Shown here in pieces: positions 52,357 through 61,021 of a stretch of DNA of 64,000 nucleotides. The notes beneath the pieces are model-generated. The model was not told the DNA's origin, ran no database searches, and saw only the letters and a program-made list of their open reading frames with translations. Source of the stretch: CAJQQY01 sp045106765 (GTDB taxonomy: Bacteria > Bacteroidota > Bacteroidia > Chitinophagales > Saprospiraceae); the NCBI GenBank assembly GCA_045106765.1, contig JBGCFD010000190.1, positions 68,918 through 132,917 on the forward strand, read 5' to 3'. How positions within the stretch are numbered: position 1 is the first letter of the stretch; the number at the start of each line of letters is the position of its first letter. The position numbers were made by a program, and so were the translations under genes.

Positions 52357-54699
52357 TCACAAAGTAATCGTCAAATCCCCCGAAACTTGAATGACTTCTC
52401 CGTCCAAATATTCGATTTCTGCCATCCAAACATAAACACCTGAGCTAGTTAATTTTCCATTAACAAATCCATTCCAACCATAATTAAAATCATTGGGAGG
52501 TAAATCATTTCCTTCAAAAACTACAGCTCCCCAACGATTGAAAACGCGCATGTTTTTTATTAGCGAAACTGATTTGTTGGCATTAATGTAAAAGTAATCG
52601 TTTGCCCCATCTCCATTTGGAGAAAAAGCATTCGGGACAAAAATATCTCGAATCTTATTGACAAAAACATTAATCGAATCACTCGTCGAACAATCATCGA
52701 TAGAAGTTACTGTCAAAAAATAATTAGAAGTATTGATTGGAGCAACAGTTGGGCGAAGGCAAGTATCGCAATCAATGCTGTTGTCAACACTAGTCCAAAT
52801 GATGTCTACCAAATTCGTATTATTAGTCGTAACAGGAATTAAAATATCGCAGCCCAAAGCCACTTCCAAATCTGGCCCCATAAAAAGGACAGGAATATCT
52901 GGTGCTGTCAACGTTCCGCTATCGTCAGTTTCGCAACCATTGTCATCCATGATTGAAATTTCGTAAGTACCAGAAGCAAGGTCTTGATAAAGGTTGGTTG
53001 AACTGAATGGTTCACTTCCCATAGCTGTTTGATAAGGAGGTGTTCCACCCCAAACAGAATCGATTTGAATCAAACCAGTCTCAAAGCCATCACAATTCGG
53101 ATCAATATAATTGATTAAAAATTCAAGCGGTGTAGGTTCGGTCAAAGTAATATTATTAGTTTGTACACAACCATTATCATCGGTGATACTAACGGTATAA
53201 AAACCTGCGGAGAGGTTGTTGACTTGGTCTCCAATTTGCATTTGATTATCACTCCAAGCAAAAGAGTAGGGTAGCACTCCGCCATTTCCAGTAGCCAAAG
53301 CGGTGCCATCCATTCCGCCATTGCAACTCAAATTAAATCCATCAATGTCAATAGCATCGGTTGCAACTGTTAATTCAGAAGGTTCTGTTACTTCTTGAAA
53401 AAGCACCACATTATTTCCGAAATTATCCATGATATTTATTTCATAAATTCCTGCGGGAACATTGGAAATTTGATTGTTGTCAAATAAGATCGTGCTACCT
53501 GATCCAAAAATAGTTACATCGGTGATGTGTTCCCAAACATAGTTAAAAGGAGGAGTTCCATTTTGTACAGAGAAAACTAAAAAGCCATTTGCCTCGCCTT
53601 TACAAATTGGAGAAATAAATTCTGTCGAACCAATGATTTCACATTCCACCATAAATAAATCAAGGGTAACAATACTATCGCAAGCTGCGGTTGTCAAAAT
53701 CGTATCGACAAAAATACCAGTAGTAGAGTAGGGCGTTGGGCCGATAAAAAATTCTTCCCCTACACATAAATTAATATCGACTATTTCTTGTGCTTGTGGC
53801 AAAACGGTTAGATCCAAAAATATTAAACTATCACATCCATTCGGAAGGGTAATGACAAAATCATAAATTCCAGTTTGACAAATCGTTTGCCCTGCCACAT
53901 CGTAGCAATCATTATCACAAATTGCTTCTACCAAATTTAAAGTGCCTGGAGTGACTACTTCTATGGTGGTACAAGATGGAGGAGCGTCATCACAAACATT
54001 CGCAGCCGTTACGCATAACTCATAAGTTCCATCAGCCGGGAAAGTAATATCAACTGTTTGAGTTGTTCCACCTGCAGGAGTTCCATCTACGGTCCAATAA
54101 AAAAGTGCAGCACCAACATCACCAGTCGTAGAATAAGTGGTTGGCATATCAGGGCAAGTTTGTGCTAGTCCGCTGATGTCTCCTGAAGTAGTTAATTGCC
54201 CAACGGCAGTACTTCCACTCAAGACATCAAAAGTCCAATCACAAATAGTTCCATTCGACCCATCCATCACTAAATAATAATGTTGACCAACAACTAAAGG
54301 AACTGTATTCGTAAAAATAACGGAGGCATTGGATGGAATGTCAGTATCACAAAAAGTAACTTGGGTAAAATTTTCACAGTCAAAACTTTCAAAAATCCCA
54401 ACTTCTAAACCAGAAAATCCCACACAATTAGTAACGGTGACTTGGATTTCTAAATCGACTGTTCCTGCGATAAAAGCAATATATCCCATTCGATTATATT
54501 GAGTTGTGCAAAATTCAGGAAAACCTTGTCCTCCTGTTGGTGTATCGTTGGTTCCTGTAAATCCATCAATATCACAAATGACACAAGCTTCCAAACAAGT
54601 GGCAGTTGTGGCTGGATTTGGTCCACAAGGTTCAGGTTGAGAAAAAGCGAAATTGCTTGTCAACATAAAAAGAAAAAAGGGTAATATTCTTTGTATCAT
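52357..54699 (-). CDS. T9SS type B surface protein, tandem copy 2
   Basis: A 780-aa Cys-rich protein. After a signal peptide (residues 1-20, FAFSQ) comes a domain with EACVICDIDGFTGTND, a jelly-roll-like segment (CVGFSGLEVGIFESFDCENFT, YYLVMDGSNGTICDWTFDV), PKD/Ig-like domains with SprB-type repeats (LSCNGGMDGTALATGNGG, GFYTVSITDDNGC), and a type B gliding-associated C-terminal domain (IFVPNAFSPNGDGANDYFYI). It would be secreted and anchored through the type IX system. It has the same length as its neighbour at 54834 and is about 90-95 percent identical by eye. It has an exact -7 promoter match (TATCTTTG) 15 bp before its start. Confidence 0.88.
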   Translation of the reverse strand: MIQRILPFFLFMLTSNFAFSQPEPCGPNPATTATCLEACVICDIDGFTGTNDTPTGGQGFPEFCTTQYNRMGYIAFIAGTVDLEIQVTVTNCVGFSGLEVGIFESFDCENFTQVTFCDTDIPSNASVIFTNTVPLVVGQHYYLVMDGSNGTICDWTFDVLSGSTAVGQLTTSGDISGLAQTCPDMPTTYSTTGDVGAALFYWTVDGTPAGGTTQTVDITFPADGTYELCVTAANVCDDAPPSCTTIEVVTPGTLNLVEAICDNDCYDVAGQTICQTGIYDFVITLPNGCDSLIFLDLTVLPQAQEIVDINLCVGEEFFIGPTPYSTTGIFVDTILTTAACDSIVTLDLFMVECEIIGSTEFISPICKGEANGFLVFSVQNGTPPFNYVWEHITDVTIFGSGSTILFDNNQISNVPAGIYEINIMDNFGNNVVLFQEVTEPSELTVATDAIDIDGFNLSCNGGMDGTALATGNGGVLPYSFAWSDNQMQIGDQVNNLSAGFYTVSITDDNGCVQTNNITLTEPTPLEFLINYIDPNCDGFETGLIQIDSVWGGTPPYQTAMGSEPFSSTNLYQDLASGTYEISIMDDNGCETDDSGTLTAPDIPVLFMGPDLEVALGCDILIPVTTNNTNLVDIIWTSVDNSIDCDTCLRPTVAPINTSNYFLTVTSIDDCSTSDSINVFVNKIRDIFVPNAFSPNGDGANDYFYINANKSVSLIKNMRVFNRWGAVVFEGNDLPPNDFNYGWNGFVNGKLTSSGVYVWMAEIEYLDGEVIQVSGDLTITL

Positions 54700-54713
54700 T
54701 TTGTTTGTTTTTG

Positions 54714-54721
54714 CAAAGATA
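54714..54721 (-). promoter_or_regulatory. -7 element of tandem copy 2
   Basis: The minus strand reads TATCTTTG (exact TAnnTTTG). The equivalent position of copy 1 reads TATATCTGC and lacks the match. Confidence 0.5.
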
Positions 54722-54779
54722 AATCAATTATTAGTGATTCCTTTTTTCTAAATCAACTAATTGTTTTTTCAAAAAAAAA

Positions 54780-54809
54780 TCGGATAACATCAAAACTGAT
54801 CTTATCCGA
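54780..54809 (-). terminator. Intrinsic terminator between the tandem copies
   Basis: TCGGATAA (54780-54787) pairs with 54802-54809. On the minus strand a run of nine T's follows the stem. It lies 25 bp after the stop at 54834, so the two copies are separate transcription units. Confidence 0.85.
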
Positions 54810-54833
54810 AATGATATTCGATATTTATTTTTT

Positions 54834-57176
54834 TTATAAAGTAATCGTCAAATCTCCTGAAAGTTGAATGACTTCACCATCCAAATATTCAACTTCTATC
54901 ATCCAAACATAAACACCTGAGCTGGCTAATTTTCCATTAACAAATCCATTCCAACCATAGTTAAAATCATTCGGTGGCAAATCATTTCCTTCAAAAACTA
55001 CTGCTCCCCAACGATTGAAAACCCGCATGTTTTTAACTAATGAAACTGATTTGTTGGCATTGATATAAAAGAAATCGTTCGCACCATCTCCATTTGGAGA
55101 AAAAGCATTCGGCACAAAAACGTCTCGAATTTTATTGACAAAAACATTAATAGAATCACTTGTCGAACAATCATCGATAGAAGTTACCGTCAAAGAATAA
55201 GAGGCATCATTGATTGGCGCAACTGTTGGACGAAGACAAGTATCGCAATCAATACTGTTGTCGACACTAGTCCAAATGATATCTACCAAATTCGTATTAT
55301 TGGTCGTAACTGGAATTAAAATATCGCAGCCCAAAGCCACTTCCAAATCTGGCCCCATAAAAAGAACAGGAATATCTGGTGCAGTCAACGTTCCGCTATC
55401 TTCTGTTACGCAACCATTATCATCCATGATTGAAATTTCGTAAGTACCAGAAGCGAGGTCTTGATAAAGATTCGTTGAATTGAATGGACCACTTCCCATG
55501 GCAGTTTGATAAGTTGGTGTTCCACCCCAAACAGAATCAATTTGAATCAAACCAGTCTCAAAGCCATCGCAATTAGGATCAATATAATTGATCAAAAATT
55601 CAATAGGCGTAGGTTCCGTCAAGGTAATATTATTGGTTTGCACACACCCATTATCATCGGTGATACTGACGGTGTAAAAACCTGCAGCAAGGTTATTGGC
55701 TTGGTCTCCAATTTGCATTTGATTATCACTCCAAGCGAAAGAGTAGGGAAGCACTCCGCCATCTCCAATTGCCAAAGCTGTTCCATCCATTCCTCCATTG
55801 CAACTCAAATTAAATCCATCAATGTCAATGGCATCTGTCGCAACACTCAGCTCAGTTGGTTCAGTTACTTCTTGAAAAAGTACTACGTTGTTGCCAAAAT
55901 TATCCATGATATTAATTTCATAAATTCCTGCGGGAACATTGGAAATTTGATTGTTGTCAAATAAGATGGTGTTGCCTGATCCAAAAATGGTTACATCGGT
56001 GATGTGTTCCCAAACATAGTTAAAAGGAGGAGTTCCATTTTGTACAGAGAAAATTAAAAAGCCATTTGCCTCGCCTTTACAAATTGGAGAAATAAATTCA
56101 GTCGAACCAATAATTTCACATTCTACCATAAATAAATCAAGCGTAACAATACTATCGCAAGCTGCTGCGGTCAAAACGGTATCAACAAAAATTCCTGTAG
56201 TTGAATATGGATTATTGCCGATAAAAAATTCTTCCCCTACACATAAATTAATATCAACTGTCTCTTGCGCCTGCGGCAAAACAGTTAAATCTAAAAAGAT
56301 CAAACTATCACATCCATTCGGGAGTGTGATGACAAAATCATAAATTCCAGAATCGCAAATGGTTTGTCCTGCCACATCGTAGCAATCATTATCACAAATT
56401 TCTTCTACCAAATTTAAAGTTCCAGGAGTCACTACTTCTACGGTGGTACAGGTTGGAGGAGCATTATCACAAACATTCGCAGCCGTTACGCATAACTCAT
56501 AAGTTCCATCAGCTGGGAAAGTAATGTCAACTGTTTGAGTTGTTCCACCAACAGGAGTTCCATCTACAGTCCAATAAAAAAGTGCAGCACCAACATCGCC
56601 AGTTGTAGAATAAGTGGTTGGCATATCAGGGCAAGTTTGCGCTAGTCCGCTGATGTCTCCCGAAGTAGTTAATTGCCCAACGGCAGTACTTCCACTCAAT
56701 ACATCAAAAGTCCAATCACAAATAGTTCCGCTTGATCCATCCATCACCAAGTAATAATGTTGACCAACGACTAAGGGAGTTGTATTAGTAAAAATAACTG
56801 AAGCATTAGATGGAATATCGGTATCACACAAAGTAACGGCAGTAAAATTTTCACAGTCAAAGCTTTCAAAAATTCCAACTTCTAAACCAGAAAAACCTAC
56901 ACAATTAGTAACGGTAACTTGTATTTCTAAATCTTCTGTTCCTGCGATAAAAGCAATATATGCCATTCGGTCATAATCAATTGTGCAGAATTCAGGGAAA
57001 CCTTGGCCACCAGGAGGTAAGTCATTTCTACCAGTAAATCCATCAATATCACAAATGACACATGCATCAAGACAGGTAGTAGTCATGGCAGGAACTGGAC
57101 CACAGGGAGCAGGTTGAGAAAAAGCAAGGTGGCTTGTTATAATAAATAAAAATAGGGATAAAATTCTTTGCATCAT
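54834..57176 (-). CDS. T9SS type B surface protein, tandem copy 1
   Basis: A 780-aa paralogue of the 52357 gene with the same domain order: signal peptide (LAFSQ), DACVICDIDGFTGRND, jelly-roll-like part, SprB-type and Ig-like repeats, type B sorting domain (VFVPNAFSPNGDGANDFFYI). Differences cluster in the first 120 residues and at scattered sites near residues 580 and 670; long central stretches are identical. That pattern suggests a duplication kept similar by gene conversion, with a freer N-terminus. Conserved cysteines would form disulfides outside the cell. The function is unknown; these may be adhesins or matrix proteins. Confidence 0.88.
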   Translation of the reverse strand: MMQRILSLFLFIITSHLAFSQPAPCGPVPAMTTTCLDACVICDIDGFTGRNDLPPGGQGFPEFCTIDYDRMAYIAFIAGTEDLEIQVTVTNCVGFSGLEVGIFESFDCENFTAVTLCDTDIPSNASVIFTNTTPLVVGQHYYLVMDGSSGTICDWTFDVLSGSTAVGQLTTSGDISGLAQTCPDMPTTYSTTGDVGAALFYWTVDGTPVGGTTQTVDITFPADGTYELCVTAANVCDNAPPTCTTVEVVTPGTLNLVEEICDNDCYDVAGQTICDSGIYDFVITLPNGCDSLIFLDLTVLPQAQETVDINLCVGEEFFIGNNPYSTTGIFVDTVLTAAACDSIVTLDLFMVECEIIGSTEFISPICKGEANGFLIFSVQNGTPPFNYVWEHITDVTIFGSGNTILFDNNQISNVPAGIYEINIMDNFGNNVVLFQEVTEPTELSVATDAIDIDGFNLSCNGGMDGTALAIGDGGVLPYSFAWSDNQMQIGDQANNLAAGFYTVSITDDNGCVQTNNITLTEPTPIEFLINYIDPNCDGFETGLIQIDSVWGGTPTYQTAMGSGPFNSTNLYQDLASGTYEISIMDDNGCVTEDSGTLTAPDIPVLFMGPDLEVALGCDILIPVTTNNTNLVDIIWTSVDNSIDCDTCLRPTVAPINDASYSLTVTSIDDCSTSDSINVFVNKIRDVFVPNAFSPNGDGANDFFYINANKSVSLVKNMRVFNRWGAVVFEGNDLPPNDFNYGWNGFVNGKLASSGVYVWMIEVEYLDGEVIQLSGDLTITL

Positions 57177-57622
57177 TTTGTTCGTTTTAGCAGATATAGT
57201 TGTACTACAATCTTTAGTTTAGAAAACTTTTATTTTTTGTAATATTAAGATGTTCAAGGAAAAGAAAATTATTGATTATAAGGAGTTTTTTAATTGAAAA
57301 ATAATACTAAAATCTTACATAACCCTTATTTACATTAAAAGAACTTCCACACTTAAGACACTTGAAAACTATACTCCCCCTATGTTTTATCTTATTTTAG
57401 AAAAAATGAAATGGTTCAAATTGTCTCATCTAGCTATGAGATAAAAAGAATCCCGCATTTTTGATTTACCAAAAATGCGGGATTCTCATTTGTATAAATA
57501 AAAGATGCTATAATATAAAAAAACGTTGTCTAAATAATTATGCTTTGTTAGCCCTTCTAATTGACACCAAGTTATTGGAATAAATTTTAAACATATTTTA
57601 AATAAGCTTTCCTGTAGTTCAA
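57177..57622. other. 446-bp intergenic region with a very stable hairpin
   Basis: No credible gene. A 17-bp perfect stem (AGAATCCCGCATTTTTG, 57447-57463, with 57470-57486) forms a terminator-like hairpin, preceded by a smaller TCTCAT/ATGAGA hairpin at 57424-57441. It may end the transcript of the SCO gene, 137 bp away; the rest is featureless AT-rich DNA. Confidence 0.7.
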
Positions 57623-58288
57623 TCACTTTTCCATTCGTAATATTTTTGCATCGTTAATTAATTGATTCACAGATGCTGTATTTAAACCATTATAAATACC
57701 ACGGATATGTTTGTTTTTATCAATTAAAACAAAATTTTCGGTGTGTAAGAATTCATCTTCTTCTTTTTCCATACCTAAGTCTTCTTCCACAAAATAATCC
57801 TTTCGACCCAATTTGTAAATGTCCTTTTGATTACCCGTAGCTAGATGCCATTTTTGAGAAATAACTCCATGTTCATCTGCGTATTTTTTTAAAACCGAAA
57901 CAGAATCCATTTCAGGAGTTACAGAATGAGAAAGCAAAAGTATGTCATCATGTTCCAAAAATGCTTCTTGCAAGGTGCCCATGTTTTTAGTCAACTTCGG
58001 GCAAATGCCAGGACAGATTGTAAAGAAAAAGTCGGTGATATAAATTTTCCCTTCAAAGGTTTTTTCAGAAATCATTTCTCCTTCTTGATTCGTTAAGGCG
58101 AATGGAGCAATTTTATGAAAATCATTTAGTGCTGGATCATCAGCGTTCAACCAATTGGGCGTAAAAGTAGCTTCATTGTAAAAAGGCAATGTTTCTACTC
58201 GACTATTATTTTCTACTTTTTCTTCACAACCGAAAAAAAGAAAACTACTAATCACTAGTAAATTGTATAACTTCATTTTCCAATTCAT
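57623..58288 (-). CDS. SCO1/SenC-family copper lipoprotein
   Basis: A 221-aa thioredoxin-fold protein. A lipoprotein signal ends in LFFGC (Cys21). The copper ligands are Cys92 and Cys96 in TICPGICPKLT and His182 in FLHTENFVLID, the full CxxxC...H set of Sco proteins. Family role: copper delivery to cytochrome oxidase CuA or redox control of copper proteins. It overlaps the end of the upstream YwqK-like gene by 41 bp; an internal Met5 would shorten the overlap to 29 bp. Being close to mbnPH, it may serve a copper protein other than the oxidase, as no oxidase gene is here. Confidence 0.93.
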   Translation of the reverse strand: MNWKMKLYNLLVISSFLFFGCEEKVENNSRVETLPFYNEATFTPNWLNADDPALNDFHKIAPFALTNQEGEMISEKTFEGKIYITDFFFTICPGICPKLTKNMGTLQEAFLEHDDILLLSHSVTPEMDSVSVLKKYADEHGVISQKWHLATGNQKDIYKLGRKDYFVEEDLGMEKEEDEFLHTENFVLIDKNKHIRGIYNGLNTASVNQLINDAKILRMEK

Positions 58289-58886
58289 AACAAAGGTTTG
58301 CTTTTTTTAAACCAAACGTTCGACCGTTTTTGGCTTCGTAGTTGACATAAATTTTTCCATTTTTTAACCATGCCTTTTGCATGCCTTCTTCTTTTCCCAT
58401 ATTCAAATTTGTCTGTCGCAACATTTGACCGTTGGGATACCATCTTGTTTGTACCCCATCTCGCACTCCATTCACATAATTTGATTTTACAATTAAAATG
58501 CTATTTGGATTTGGAGACCAAACTCTTACGACACCATCTAATTTATTGGCTCGGTAGTAAAATTCTTTTTGCAGTAAGCTGTCAGGGTAAAATTTTTGAG
58601 CTAACCCTTCTCTTTTTCCATGGTAAAAACCAACTCGTTCTGCAACCATTCCATTTGGATGATGTACTACAGAAAATCCAGAGAAGGGTTCGTTATTAAA
58701 ATACCACCTCCCTTCAAGTTGGTTGAGTTCTAGTTGTTCTTTTGCTATTTGCAAATTAGGAATGACCTTAGGTTCCGTCTTTTTTTCCATGTTTGACATT
58801 TGCAAACTTGATTGATCGACTGGAATATTTTTACAACTTACCAATAGCAAAAGGAACGCTAAGAAATTTAATTTAGTTAATGTCAC
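58248..58886 (-). CDS. YwqK/MORN-like lipoprotein
   Basis: I choose the GTG at 58886 because it gives a lipoprotein signal (VTLTKLNFLAFLLLLVSCKN), whereas the longer frame starting at 59015 runs through the end of the YHYH gene. The 212-aa product has MORN-like repeats of the YwqK kind: WYFNNEPFSGFSVVHHPNGMVAERVGFYHGKREGLAQKFYPDSLL, then VNGVRDGVQTRWYPNGQMLRQTNL and KEEGMQKAWLKNGKIYVNYEAKNGRTFG. Such repeats are generally protein or membrane interaction surfaces; the antitoxin label sometimes attached to them is poorly founded here. It overlaps genes on both sides, so YHYH, YwqK and Sco form one operon. Confidence 0.75.
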   Translation of the reverse strand: MTLTKLNFLAFLLLLVSCKNIPVDQSSLQMSNMEKKTEPKVIPNLQIAKEQLELNQLEGRWYFNNEPFSGFSVVHHPNGMVAERVGFYHGKREGLAQKFYPDSLLQKEFYYRANKLDGVVRVWSPNPNSILIVKSNYVNGVRDGVQTRWYPNGQMLRQTNLNMGKEEGMQKAWLKNGKIYVNYEAKNGRTFGLKKANLCYELENEVIQFTSD

Positions 58887-59733
58887 TTGGTGTTCCTTGA
58901 TAATCGCCGCCAAATAATAAGATATAAGAACCGGTGTAAAACTCATTGATAATATGGTAATGATATTCACCATCACTATTATGTTGAGTGGTAGAATGAT
59001 GTCCACCTGATGCATCTAAATCAGTTGGATAATCATTGGTAGAATTACATTTTCTTCCATAAATAAAAAATCCATCAGCCATAATCCCAACTAAATTATC
59101 ATCATCAGATGAAAATGGAATTGGCTCTAAATGATAGTGATATTCTGATGGTCCAATATGAGCTCCTGCATAATCTAAAGATACAATTGCATCTGATAAT
59201 GGTCCATTTCCTTCTGAATCATTGAAGATGGCAGCACCACTTACAGCGATTCCAATTGCTCCAAGTTGAGTAGAAGTCGAGCTAGATGCAAGTTGCGGAT
59301 TAGTTGAAACAGTCAATGAAGCAGAAGCATCATAATTAGGAATTGTGCTTGGTGTTAATGCAACATCAGGTTCGTCTTGATATAAAGCATGACCTTCTCC
59401 CCAGTAAACTGAACTATGATTTGGTAATCCATTTGTTTCGATGACTACATCTGCACCATCCAAATAAATATCAGTATTTCCTTCATCAAATTCAGCGAAG
59501 GCAGCATGTAAAGTTACTCCTGAAGAAACGGTGTCGTCTGTGTCTGAATTATTGGAAACATAACCTGTTGGTTGGTCGCAAGCATCTTGACTAACTGCTG
59601 GGTTTCCTAATCCATCAGCATCGGCATCTTGATACCAAACTGTTTCTGTACATGATTCGGTATCTTTGTTACATGATGAAAAAGAGGATATTACGCTTAA
59701 AGCTATAAAAAATGTGAAAACTAAATACTTCAT
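58873..59733 (-). CDS. YHYH-domain lipoprotein
   Basis: A 286-aa protein with a lipoprotein signal (SSFSSC, Cys21). A short Ca-binding-like loop (WYQDADADGLGNP) follows, then the YHYH domain with IAVSGAAIFNDSEGNGPL, SEYHYHLEPIPF, LVGIMADGFFIYGRKC and GEYHYHIINEFYTG. The paired HYH motifs could be metal ligands. It begins the operon that continues with the YwqK-like and Sco genes. The downstream gene starts within its last codons. Second of three YHYH genes within 12 kb. Confidence 0.88.
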   Translation of the reverse strand: MKYLVFTFFIALSVISSFSSCNKDTESCTETVWYQDADADGLGNPAVSQDACDQPTGYVSNNSDTDDTVSSGVTLHAAFAEFDEGNTDIYLDGADVVIETNGLPNHSSVYWGEGHALYQDEPDVALTPSTIPNYDASASLTVSTNPQLASSSTSTQLGAIGIAVSGAAIFNDSEGNGPLSDAIVSLDYAGAHIGPSEYHYHLEPIPFSSDDDNLVGIMADGFFIYGRKCNSTNDYPTDLDASGGHHSTTQHNSDGEYHYHIINEFYTGSYILLFGGDYQGTPSDIN

Positions 59734-59904
59734 AATTTCATTTTATTTTGAATGTAATATTAAAATGTATGTGTTTGAAGTAAAGACAGGTGAGTTGGAA
59801 AAAGACTTACTTTTACTTTTATTTTTATTTTTATTTTTTGAAAAAAAAGAGGGAACTACACTTACAGTAATTTCCTCTTGTTGGATTAATGGATTAGAAC
59901 AATC

Positions 59905-60852
59905 TTAATGTGAGACAATCATTTTACCAGTTGCTCCATTTAAGCAACCGAGTACTTGATTACCTCCAGGTTCTCCTGCATGATAATGATAGCCTCTAAT
60001 ATTATCTTCGTGTCCACCACAAACATCTAGATCTGTTGGTTTGTTTCCTTGGTTATCCTGATTAGCAAAAATTCCAAATCCATCAATTGCATATCCTATC
60101 ATGGGAGCATGCTCATCTACTTGTTCGATTTCTTTGGTGCAACCAGTTACCGCATGATAATGATACCCAACATGAGGATTGACATGACCTCCGCAATCAT
60201 CTAAAGGAGCTAATGTATGTGCTTTCAAAATAGCATCAGTAGGGGCAGGTGGATCAAAATTTACGCCGTTAAATGCTAAGCCTGCGATACCTCTTCTGAA
60301 CTCAGATGAGTAAGTTTGATAGATAGGATTAATCGGAATATAATAGGTGGTGATGTGATCGTGATAAAAGGAAGGTTGACATTCCACACAATGATTTTTA
60401 TAAATTTCTTCTACATTTGGTTTAGCTGCACCTTCACATGCTGTTTGTGTTTTGGTTACTTTTATTGAGCCATCTTCATTGTATAAGTTCCATTTAGCAT
60501 CAGAATAAAACGCTCCAATATTGGAAATGAAGTGACCATCCACATCATACACTTTGCCTCTTTCAAACCAGATGCCTCCTTTTTCTTTGGAGTCTTTGAT
60601 ATGAGTGGGACACCAAGGCCCCATTTGATGTTCGTGTGGAACGGATTTTACTACTATTTTGTAGCAGTCAGTTGTGGTGCCATCTGAGAGGGTGAATTGC
60701 TCTATTGCAATTGGTTTGAGTAAATTTTCTTGAGTGAAGTAAGTTAAATCTACGGGAATAATTTTTTCTGATAATTCTTTGTTTTTTGGACCACAGCTAA
60801 CTAAAGTTAGCGTTACAAAGAAAAGCAGAAATAGATTTTTTAATAGATTCAT
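59905..60852 (-). CDS. YHYH-domain lipoprotein
   Basis: A 315-aa protein with a lipoprotein signal (TLVSC, Cys20). The N-terminal half is unassigned but includes HEHQMGPWCPTHIKDSKEKGG and a CxxC site (HCVECQPSFYHDH). The YHYH domain has FRRGIAGLAFNGVNFDPPAP, HVNPHVGYHYHAVTGC, APMIGYAIDGFGIF and GYHYHAGEPGGNQ. It differs from its neighbours by this extra Cys/His-rich region, which might bind copper or heme. It is separated from the next gene by 171 bp, so it is probably its own unit. Confidence 0.88.
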   Translation of the reverse strand: MNLLKNLFLLFFVTLTLVSCGPKNKELSEKIIPVDLTYFTQENLLKPIAIEQFTLSDGTTTDCYKIVVKSVPHEHQMGPWCPTHIKDSKEKGGIWFERGKVYDVDGHFISNIGAFYSDAKWNLYNEDGSIKVTKTQTACEGAAKPNVEEIYKNHCVECQPSFYHDHITTYYIPINPIYQTYSSEFRRGIAGLAFNGVNFDPPAPTDAILKAHTLAPLDDCGGHVNPHVGYHYHAVTGCTKEIEQVDEHAPMIGYAIDGFGIFANQDNQGNKPTDLDVCGGHEDNIRGYHYHAGEPGGNQVLGCLNGATGKMIVSH

Positions 60853-60866
60853 CTATTGTATTAAGT

Positions 60867-61019
60867 TATGTGGTGGTCTGCTTTGGCAGACCTAAAAAAA
60901 GGAGTGCAGCGACTTTTTCCCATCTTAAAAAAGACAGAAAAATATTAGAATTAATCTGGCTATTTAAAAGAATTCGCTTCACCCTTTTCTAGGTCTGCTA
61001 AAGCAAGCAGACAGCCACG
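60867..61019. repeat. Pair of inverted hairpins
   Basis: Left hairpin GGTCTGC (60875-60881) with 60886-60892; right hairpin GTCTGC (60993-60998) with 61007-61012. The two are inverted copies of each other (left flank GCAGACCT, right flank AGGTCTGC), giving a dyad of about 150 bp over the whole gap between the YHYH and CotH genes. It may be a terminator or a small palindromic mobile unit. Confidence 0.55.
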
Positions 61020-61021
61020 TG

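Noticed and set aside
58887..59015. Longer N-terminus for the YwqK-like gene
   Set aside because: It would read through the last 140 bp of the YHYH gene and hide the lipoprotein signal; the GTG at 58886 fits better.
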